From the NCBI GenBank assembly GCA_029239575.1, contig JARBUP010000052.1, forward strand, positions 1 to 13,001: a DNA stretch of 13,001 nt, written 5' to 3'. A program made the translations under genes and the position numbers. The notes beneath the pieces were generated by a model. That model saw only the letters and a list, made by a program, of their open reading frames with translations, had not been told where the DNA came from and did no database searches. Source of the DNA: Bacillota bacterium. GTDB lineage: Bacteria > Bacillota > Clostridia > Tissierellales > Sedimentibacteraceae. This document shows, in pieces, positions 7,578 through 12,800 of the stretch (its first letter is position 1; each line of letters starts with the position of its first letter).

Positions 7578-7880
7578 ATGGATAATTGTTTTGATAATAT
7601 AAATGCAGAATCTGTATCCGATGTAAATGCACAACATGAACGTGACCGTCGTGAAATAAGAGATGAACGTGATTGCCGTGACATTAGAGGTGAGCGCGGT
7701 GAAAAGCCATGCATACATGATGATGATGACAGAGTTTTAGGAGATAGAGGAATAGATTCTTCACTTCTATTTTTCTTCTTGTTATTAGTTGTAATAGTTT
7801 GTCAATTCGATATAGACATTGATATGGATACTCTTCTTTGGTTCTTCTTATTGTTAGTAGTACTTTATAAAGAATTATAA
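7578..7880 (+). CDS. Small two-helix membrane protein with charged repeat
   Basis: I do not recognise this 100-aa protein. Its N-terminal half is hydrophilic with a 9-residue repeat: HERDRREIR (20-28), DERDCRDIR (29-37), then a partial GERGEK (38-43), followed by four consecutive Asp. The C-terminal half has two similar short hydrophobic segments, LLFFFLLLVVIV (63-74) and LLWFFLLLVVLY (86-97), joined by an acidic link QFDIDIDMDT. This suggests a membrane hairpin with a long charged arm and apparent internal duplication of both halves. AAGGAGG lies 4 bases before the ATG, and a 15-bp perfect terminator stem follows the stop. Three Cys residues occur. The function is unknown; envelope or spore association is only a guess. 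Confidence 0.7.
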   Translation: MDNCFDNINAESVSDVNAQHERDRREIRDERDCRDIRGERGEKPCIHDDDDRVLGDRGIDSSLLFFFLLLVVIVCQFDIDIDMDTLLWFFLLLVVLYKEL

Positions 7881-7918
7881 GCAACAAAAAAGCAGCCGTA
7901 AGACTGCTTTTTTGTTGC
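7881..7918. terminator. Strong bidirectional terminator between convergent genes
   Basis: GCAACAAAAAAGCAG (7881-7895) and CTGCTTTTTTGTTGC (7904-7918) form a perfect 15-bp stem with an 8-base loop. It starts directly after the TAA of the 100-aa gene and ends directly before the TAG of the convergent 91-aa gene, so it serves both. The T-runs are inside the stem arms. Confidence 0.9.
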
Positions 7919-8194
7919 CTATAAATTTGTTCCATCATCTATTAATTCAATAATTAATTTGTCAAAATCTATTTCATCCATGAAATCATCTGCTTCAAAT
8001 GTAACATATTTAAAATTTTCAAATTCTAATTCATGTTTATCCATCCAAAGTGGCACACTTAAATCTAATTTTTTGCATAATTCTTTAATGCACATATCTC
8101 TGTTCTCTTTAGGCGGTAAATCAGCTTTACTTTTTATTGTCAGTTGAGCTATTATCTTATTTTTTTTTATTTTTCTTGCCCAAAGTTTATACAT
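7919..8194 (-). CDS. Conserved-looking 91-aa protein in the ilv operon, function unknown
   Basis: This 91-aa protein is soluble and charged. It starts MYKLWARKIKKNKII and has a PLWMDKHELEFENF motif around residues 48-61, followed by an acidic C-terminus (DDFMDEIDFDKLIIELIDDG). I recall similar short proteins in Clostridia but know no function for them. AAAGGTGTT precedes the ATG, which lies only 4 bp after the ilvH stop. It is therefore the third gene of the ilvB-ilvH unit and under the same T-box. The 15-bp hairpin at 7881-7918 ends the operon. A role in amino acid metabolism is suggested only by position. Confidence 0.8.
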   Translation of the reverse strand: MYKLWARKIKKNKIIAQLTIKSKADLPPKENRDMCIKELCKKLDLSVPLWMDKHELEFENFKYVTFEADDFMDEIDFDKLIIELIDDGTNL

Positions 8195-8198
8195 TTAA

Positions 8199-8678
8199 TC
8201 AACACCTTTCTAATGCAGTTGGTCCTGTTCTTGTCATTTCTACAATTCCGTATGGTTTTAGCATTTCCAAAAATGCATTGTTTTTATCCTCAGAACCTGT
8301 AATTACTACAATCATATTTTTGTTATTAACATATGAAATATTAGCTTTAAAAATATCAACTATTTGCATGATTTCTGAACGCTTATTTCCTACAGCACTT
8401 ACTTTAATCATCATAAGCTCCTTTTGAACTGAGGTTTCTTCTGATAAAGTAGTAATTTTTATTACATTAATTAATTTATGAAGTTGTTTTGTAATTTGTT
8501 CAATTATATAACTATCTCCAGTTACGGCAACAGTAATTCTCGAAATTTTTGGGTCCTGTGTTTCAGCTACGTTTAAGCTATCTATATTGTATCCTCTTCT
8601 TGTAAAAAGACCTGAAACTTTACTTAGTGTTCCAGAATAGTTTTCAACAAGTATTGATAATATAACTCTTTTATTCAT
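8199..8678 (-). CDS. ilvH: Acetolactate synthase small (regulatory) subunit
   Basis: This 159-aa regulatory subunit of acetohydroxyacid synthase stimulates the catalytic subunit and usually carries valine feedback control. The N-terminal ACT domain spans about residues 4-74 (LSILVENYSGTLSKVSGLF, then RRGYNIDSLNVA). The C-terminal domain ends with PYGIVEMTRTGPTALER. The length is typical for the short IlvH/IlvN form. GGAGGT lies about 8 bases before the ATG. The start overlaps the end of ilvB by 8 bp, indicating coupled translation. The name ilvN is used for the same family in many species. Confidence 0.95.
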   Translation of the reverse strand: MNKRVILSILVENYSGTLSKVSGLFTRRGYNIDSLNVAETQDPKISRITVAVTGDSYIIEQITKQLHKLINVIKITTLSEETSVQKELMMIKVSAVGNKRSEIMQIVDIFKANISYVNNKNMIVVITGSEDKNNAFLEMLKPYGIVEMTRTGPTALERC

Positions 8679-10323
8679 GTCTTTTACCTCCTAAACGTGG
8701 TACTGATGGTATATCTGGGTCAACAATGCATTCTAATAAAAACGGTTCATTATCTTTTAACATTTCACTTATAGCATACTCAACTTCATCATCCTTAGAG
8801 ATTTTTAAATGTTTAATGCTGTATGCTTCAGCAAGTTTCATAAAATCAGGGTTAAATGAAAGTGAAATTCCAAAATAACTATTTTCATCATAAGTGTTTT
8901 TTTGTAATTCCCTAACCATTCCAAGATTTGAATTGTTAAATACTATAAATTTTACACCTACATTATTCATTCTTGCAGTAGCTAAATCACTTAAAAGCAT
9001 TTGAAAACCGCCATCGCCCATACTTGCAACTACTGTTGTTTCAGGTAATGCCATTTTAACTCCAATGGAAGCTGGCAAGCTGTAACCCATTGTTCCAAGC
9101 CCACCTGAAGTGAAAAATCTTTTGCTTTCATTTACTTTAAAACTATGTGCTGCCCATATTTGATTTATACCAACATCTGCAACCCATATTCCATCCTTGC
9201 CCATTTTTTCTGATAATTTATATATTAAACTTTTTGGGTTTAATGTAGTATCAGGCTCAAACATTTTTTTCAAAAATACTTTTCTGCTTTCCTGAATTTC
9301 TTTAAGCCAATGTTCATCATTCACATTAAAATCATGCTCTAATAGGCAGTTTAATATTTCTTTAGCATCTCCTACTATTGGTATTTGTACTGCAACATTT
9401 TTACCAATTTCTGCAGGATCTATGTCTATGTGTATTACATTTTGATTTTTATTTTCTTTTTTCATCATGGAAGTTGATCTATCAGCAAATCTTGCTCCAA
9501 TTACAATTAATAAATCAGCATCATTCATCATTCTGTTTACGAAATTATAACCGTGAGACCCTAATAAACCAGCAAAATATTCACTGTCATTTGGAAAAGC
9601 GTCCCCTCCCATTAAAGTGCATACAACAGGAATTTTAGATTTTTGAACAAAATGCTCAAGCTCTTTAGTTGCATTAGCAGCTCTTATACCACCACCAACA
9701 CAAATAACTGGTTGTTTACATTTATTAATTAAATCAACAGCTCTTTTTACCTGTCTAGTATTGCCACTTAAAGTAGGTTTATATCCTCTTATATTTACTT
9801 CTTTTGGATATTCAAATTCTATTAAAAATTCTTGGATATCCCTTGGAATATCTATTAATACAGGACCCATTCTTCCAGTGGAAGCAATAAAAAATGCTTC
9901 TTTAAAAATTCTTGGAAGTTCTTTTGCGTCTTTCACTAAATAACTGTTTTTTGTAAAAGATTGAGTAGCTCCGATTATATCAGCCTCTTGGAAAATATCT
10001 CTTCCAATCGTGTTTGAATTAACTTGTCCGGTTATAACTACAAGTGGTATTGAATCCATATATGCAGTTGCAATTCCAGTGATTAAATTTGTTGCACCAG
10101 GACCTGATGTAGCCATACAAACACCAACAGTATTTAATGCGCGTCCATAACCGCTAGCCATGTGTGCGGCAGATTGTTCTTGTCTTACTAAAACATGTTT
10201 AATATTAGAATTTCTGAGAGCTTCGTATAAAGGGAGGACGGCTCCACCAGGATATCCAAATATTACGTTAACATTTTCTTGCTCTAAACATTTGATTATT
10301 GCATCTGCTGCTTTGATTTTCAT
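8671..10323 (-). CDS. ilvB: Acetolactate synthase large (catalytic) subunit
   Basis: This 550-aa ThDP-, FAD- and Mg-dependent enzyme condenses two pyruvates to acetolactate, or pyruvate with 2-oxobutyrate to acetohydroxybutyrate. This is the first common step of valine, leucine and isoleucine synthesis. The N-terminal ThDP domain has GYPGGAVLPLYEAL (23-36) and the catalytic Glu49 in VRQEQSAAHMASGYGRA. The middle domain covers about 190-330. The C-terminal ThDP motif runs from GDGG at about 436 to NN at about 463-464. GAGAGG lies 7 bases before the ATG. Co-expression with ilvH and the upstream T-box support a biosynthetic rather than catabolic (AlsS) enzyme. Confidence 0.96.
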   Translation of the reverse strand: MKIKAADAIIKCLEQENVNVIFGYPGGAVLPLYEALRNSNIKHVLVRQEQSAAHMASGYGRALNTVGVCMATSGPGATNLITGIATAYMDSIPLVVITGQVNSNTIGRDIFQEADIIGATQSFTKNSYLVKDAKELPRIFKEAFFIASTGRMGPVLIDIPRDIQEFLIEFEYPKEVNIRGYKPTLSGNTRQVKRAVDLINKCKQPVICVGGGIRAANATKELEHFVQKSKIPVVCTLMGGDAFPNDSEYFAGLLGSHGYNFVNRMMNDADLLIVIGARFADRSTSMMKKENKNQNVIHIDIDPAEIGKNVAVQIPIVGDAKEILNCLLEHDFNVNDEHWLKEIQESRKVFLKKMFEPDTTLNPKSLIYKLSEKMGKDGIWVADVGINQIWAAHSFKVNESKRFFTSGGLGTMGYSLPASIGVKMALPETTVVASMGDGGFQMLLSDLATARMNNVGVKFIVFNNSNLGMVRELQKNTYDENSYFGISLSFNPDFMKLAEAYSIKHLKISKDDEVEYAISEMLKDNEPFLLECIVDPDIPSVPRLGGKRHE

Positions 10324-10447
10324 ACAAATACCTCTCTTTCAATTTAAATTTAATTAACAATGATGACTTTAATAATAAGTAGTGTGGAAAAACTTTTTGG
10401 AAATTATTTACATTAAAAATAAGTATAAAAAAAGCAAGTATTCTCTT

Positions 10448-10659
10448 AAAAAAGGACGAGAAAACCCGCGGTACCACCTTATTTCCATATTGGCTCTTGA
10501 ATTTTATAACGGTTATCCGTTTAACCCTACTGCTATTTCAAGTTAAAAGCTCCAAAGCTACTTTCAATATAAATTTCCTACAAAACTTTCAGCCGAGGAA
10601 TTGCTCTCTAAAAGGTTATTTATATTTACTCTCTTTTTCATTGCTAAAATATATAGTTA
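10448..10659 (-). promoter_or_regulatory. T-box leader of the ilvB operon
   Basis: The hallmark antiterminator sequence AAGGTGGTACCGCGG is present on the minus strand at 10466-10480. It is followed by CTCGTCC and a six-T run (10448-10453), the terminator side. Upstream are AGAGAG and GGCTGAAAG elements of stem I and the TTGGAGC region. A T-box senses an uncharged tRNA and lets transcription continue. The best specifier codon candidate is ATT (isoleucine) at 10566-10568, just before GAAAG. TTG (leucine) overlaps it by one base shift, so the identity is provisional. The leader fits the branched-chain biosynthesis gene downstream. Confidence 0.93.
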
Positions 10660-10665
10660 TCCACT

Positions 10666-10694
10666 ATCATAATAAAATTTTTAGCGATTGTCAA
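10666..10694 (-). promoter_or_regulatory. Promoter of the T-box/ilvB operon
   Basis: TTGACA (10689-10694) and TATGAT (10666-10671) on the minus strand are separated by exactly 17 bp. Transcription should begin near 10658-10660, placing the whole T-box in the leader. Confidence 0.85.
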
Positions 10695-10752
10695 TAAAAA
10701 AATTCAAAAAGGATTAAATATTATTTTAACAAATTATTTAACTTTCTTTATC

Positions 10753-10980
10753 CTAACGAATTTGTTTTGGAGTCAGACCAGTATACTTTTTAAAAGTTTT
10801 AGAAAAATAGCTCTGATTTTCAAATCCAGTAGCGATTGCAATATCAATAATTGAATAATCAGTATTTGCCAGCAGACGTTTGCTTTCCTCAATTCTTACT
10901 ATATTCAGATACTCTTTAAAGGAAGATCCAGTCGCTTGCTTGAAAATGGATGAAAAATATGAAGGATTAAGGTGAACATC
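10753..10980 (-). pseudogene. AraC-family regulator remnant (C-terminal 75 codons)
   Basis: Reading the minus strand from 10980 to the TAG at 10753 gives 75 residues of an AraC/XylS DNA-binding domain. It begins DVHLNPSYFSSIFKQATG and ends in the second helix-turn-helix GFENQSYFSKTFKKYTGLTP. A TAA stop lies directly before the first codon (10981-10983) and no start codon or N-terminal part is found. The sensor domain and first helix of the DNA-binding domain are therefore lost. The surviving part has no frameshift, so the decay is probably recent. It lies just after the PocR-domain receptor gene. PocR domains are often fused to AraC domains, so it may derive from a companion regulator. Confidence 0.85.
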
Positions 10981-11014
10981 TTATAAAAATTTTAAATGTA
11001 AATTTTCATTAAAA

Positions 11015-11047
11015 AAGGCAACCCCTAATTATCTTAGGAAATGCCTT
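11015..11047 (-). terminator. Terminator of the PocR-receptor gene (near-copy at 12506-12536)
   Basis: AAGGCA (11015-11020) pairs with TGCCTT (11042-11047), and inside it CCTAA (11024-11028) pairs with TTAGG (11034-11038). On the minus strand a run of six T follows. It lies about 85 bases past the stop of the receptor gene. It is almost identical to the hairpin at 12506-12536. Confidence 0.75.
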
Positions 11048-11132
11048 ATATTTTCTTTTATACCATTTACTAAAAAAACTATCATGCAACCAACTATAGA
11101 AATTATTTATTTCATAAAGAATATATTATGCA

Positions 11133-12176
11133 TTAAACAGATTTCATCATACTGTTTAATTCATCCGCAAGGCTAACAACTTCTTGAACTGCCGCTGACA
11201 CTTCTTCCATTGCTGCTGATTGTTGCTCAGTAGTCTGTAGAGTTTCTTGAGAATGATTAGTTGTAGAAATAATTGAATTTTTAATTTGCCCAGTTAATTC
11301 TAAAATATTATCAGCTGTCTCTTTAGATTTGTCAGATAAAATTTTGATTTCGTTTGCAACCACAGCAAAACCTCTTCCAGATTTGCCTGCATGAGCTGCT
11401 TCAATTAATGCATTAAAGCCAAGAAGTTTTGTATTAGTAGCTATTTGAGATATAAATTTCAATACTTCGTTTATCTCTTCAGTAACTTTTCCAACCTGAT
11501 CAATCTCATGGTTAAGCGATTGTTGCTGCTGAGAGATAACTTGGGCTGAAGCGGCCAACTCCTCAAAAGCAGATGCAATTTCTGTGAATTTAGTGGCTAA
11601 TTTTTTAGCAACCACTTCTAACTTAACTCTTGCATATCCATTTTCAACAAGTGTATTTACAACTATAAACAATACTTCAGCCGCAGCATTGATATTTCTC
11701 ATATCAGTTACTGTTATTTCTTTAACAGCATTAACAAGCGCATCTTCACTGGTGTTGATTTCTTGTGCAATTTTACGATATGTCTCTTCTTTAGGTTTAT
11801 CTGACAAAATTTGTCCGCCCAGCACAGTGCCTAAAAGCTCGTTATTAATAATAACAGGAGCTGCAAAGTCAATCAATCCGGCGTGACATGGCCCTACAAA
11901 TGGCCTACTTGAATCTGCAGCTTTCTGCCCCATTCTATTGTGTGAATGTGCGCATCTATTATCTCCAATTGTGGATTTATGTACATAGTTTGCACAAAAA
12001 TTTGTATAAGAGCTTGGTTTTGTAATAGGAGTGCCATCCCTGTCAACTGTTACGCTTGCACAATTCATCCCTACAGCGAAATTGTCCTGAAATTTTTGCA
12101 ATAATTCAATATCTACGATATCACTTATTTCAAGTAACCTCATATCAAGGTTTCCATCTTGCGTTACTTTAATCAT
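11133..12176 (-). CDS. PocR-domain methyl-accepting chemotaxis-type protein, soluble
   Basis: This 347-aa cytosolic receptor-like protein has no membrane segment or HAMP domain. Residues about 16-176 are a PocR sensory domain with Cys39, Cys61, Cys75 and Cys97 (SYTNFCANYV, DNRCAHSHNR, GPCHAGLIDFAAPVI) and GTVLGGQILSDKP. A short coiled-coil signalling module follows. Its tip, IATNTKLLGFNALIEAAHAG through GRGFAVVANEIKIL (245-280), is the region that contacts CheA/CheW. PocR domains are thought to bind small hydrocarbon-derived ligands, and the Cys cluster could bind metal or a redox cofactor. I choose ATG 12176: AAAGGATGG lies 8 bases before it, whereas the in-frame ATG at 12188 touches that site. 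A cyclic di-GMP riboswitch precedes it. Confidence 0.9.
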   Translation of the reverse strand: MIKVTQDGNLDMRLLEISDIVDIELLQKFQDNFAVGMNCASVTVDRDGTPITKPSSYTNFCANYVHKSTIGDNRCAHSHNRMGQKAADSSRPFVGPCHAGLIDFAAPVIINNELLGTVLGGQILSDKPKEETYRKIAQEINTSEDALVNAVKEITVTDMRNINAAAEVLFIVVNTLVENGYARVKLEVVAKKLATKFTEIASAFEELAASAQVISQQQQSLNHEIDQVGKVTEEINEVLKFISQIATNTKLLGFNALIEAAHAGKSGRGFAVVANEIKILSDKSKETADNILELTGQIKNSIISTTNHSQETLQTTEQQSAAMEEVSAAVQEVVSLADELNSMMKSV

Positions 12177-12275
12177 TTTATTTTCCATCCTTTCGACTTG
12201 CTCAAGTTATAACCGATATAAATTTAATTTAGGCTGAACATATTTTCAACTTTTATAATTAATATTGATAATAAA

Positions 12276-12310
12276 ATTAGCCCTGATTGGAAGAGCCAAA
12301 CAGAGCTAAT
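12276..12310 (-). terminator. Riboswitch expression-platform terminator
   Basis: On the minus strand ATTAGC-CTG-GG pairs with CC-CAG-GCTAAT across 12276-12310 with small mismatches, followed by TTTT. It sits between the cyclic di-GMP aptamer and the receptor gene start. It is the likely switch that ends or allows transcription. Confidence 0.8.
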
Positions 12311-12334
12311 ACTTTTATTTGTATTTGCAATTTT

Positions 12335-12412
12335 GGTAACTCGGCTACCTTGGTAACTACCATTTAGGCCCGTGGCTTTGCGTCCTTAGCTTTCACTAAG
12401 TTTGCCTTTATC
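12335..12412 (-). promoter_or_regulatory. Cyclic di-GMP-I (GEMM-I) riboswitch aptamer
   Basis: The minus strand shows the conserved order GGCAAAC, a GAAA tetraloop in a short stem (TAGTGAAAGCTA), GGACGCAAAGCC, GGGCCTAAA, then GGTAGCCGAGTTACC. This matches the GEMM-I consensus closely. The base before GCAAAC, which contacts the ligand (G20 in the Vibrio Vc2 structure), is G. That points to cyclic di-GMP rather than the cGAMP-sensing variant with A. A terminator follows at 12276-12310, so control is at transcription. Whether ligand turns the PocR-receptor gene on or off cannot be read with certainty. Confidence 0.92.
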
Positions 12413-12438
12413 AGTATGCTAAGTTATTACTTTAAATA

Positions 12439-12467
12439 ATTATATTTAAAATTTAAATACTTGTCAA
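12439..12467 (-). promoter_or_regulatory. Consensus promoter of the riboswitch/receptor gene
   Basis: TTGACA (12462-12467) and TATAAT (12439-12444) on the minus strand match the sigma-A consensus perfectly with a 17-bp spacer. Transcription should begin near 12432, just upstream of the aptamer. Confidence 0.9.
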
Positions 12468-12505
12468 TCTATATCATTAACTAATAAATTCTGTCTTCCA
12501 TAAAA

Positions 12506-12536
12506 AAGGCAACCCTAATTAACTTAGGATTGCCTT
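12506..12536 (-). terminator. Terminator-like hairpin (near-copy of 11015-11047)
   Basis: AAGGCAA (12506-12512) pairs with TTGCCTT (12530-12536), and CCTAA (12514-12518) pairs with TTAGG (12524-12528). Six T residues follow on the minus strand. It is directly downstream of the 48-codon remnant and upstream of the receptor gene's promoter, so it insulates the latter. Confidence 0.75.
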
Positions 12537-12543
12537 AAAATTA

Positions 12544-12690
12544 TTAATTACTATAAACTCTGCTAACCTTCTTTACCAAAGGATATTTATATAACTCTTC
12601 AATAAATGTCGCATTATCATAAGTTACAATCATGTCGGCACCAGGACATCCGCTAAACAAAGAATCTAACAAAGCTCCAAGATATACCCC
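12544..12690 (-). pseudogene. 48-codon C-terminal gene remnant, unidentified
   Basis: From a TAG at 12691-12693 to a TAA at 12544-12546 the minus strand stays open for 48 residues with protein-like composition: ALLDSLFSGCPGADMIVTYD, then ATFIEELYKYPLVKKVSRVY. I do not recognise the family. There is no well-placed ATG; the only one would leave 29 residues. The terminator at 12506-12536 follows the stop, as after a true gene 3' end. I read it as the tail of a gene whose front has been lost. It may instead be a small gene starting at TTG 12672. Confidence 0.45.
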
Positions 12691-12693
12691 CTA
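12684..12693. promoter_or_regulatory. ATACCCCCTA motif, possible operator half-site
   Basis: ATACCCCCTA on the plus strand (TAGGGGGTAT on the minus strand) lies between the extended -10 promoter and the remnant frame. It resembles one half of CsoR/CstR-family operators, but no second half is present. It may simply be a G-rich ribosome binding site. Confidence 0.25.
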
Positions 12694-12714
12694 TTAATTG
12701 TTATCGTTTGCTTA

Positions 12715-12723
12715 ATTATAGCA
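12715..12723 (-). promoter_or_regulatory. Extended -10 promoter candidate before the remnant
   Basis: TGCTATAAT on the minus strand is a perfect TG-N-TATAAT extended -10 element. No good -35 lies 16-18 bases upstream. It would start transcription near 12708, towards the 48-codon remnant. Confidence 0.5.
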
Positions 12724-12760
12724 TAATTTTATAAATGTATAGTTTATATAATTTTAAGAA

Positions 12761-12790
12761 AGCGGATGTTTAATTTAATAAACATCCGCT
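12761..12790 (-). terminator. Terminator of the HesB-like selenoprotein gene
   Basis: AGCGGATGTTTA (12761-12772) and TAAACATCCGCT (12779-12790) form a perfect 12-bp stem with a 6-base loop, 10 bases past the stop of the minus-strand gene. The tail on that strand is TTTCTT. Confidence 0.8.
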
Positions 12791-12800
12791 AAATTTTAAA

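Noticed and set aside
7383..7718. Minus-strand open frame of 111 codons over the DUF378/100-aa gene gap
   Set aside because: Composition is that of translated AT-rich noncoding DNA, it has no family match I recognise, and it runs antisense into the 100-aa gene that has good signals.
11584..11886. Plus-strand frame of 100 codons inside the PocR-receptor gene
   Set aside because: It is a shadow of the receptor gene on the opposite strand.
12646..12793. 12-base direct repeat ACATCCGCTAAA at 12646-12657 and 12782-12793
   Set aside because: One copy is part of a terminator arm and the other is inside the 48-codon frame. No flanking similarity was seen, so chance is the simplest reading.
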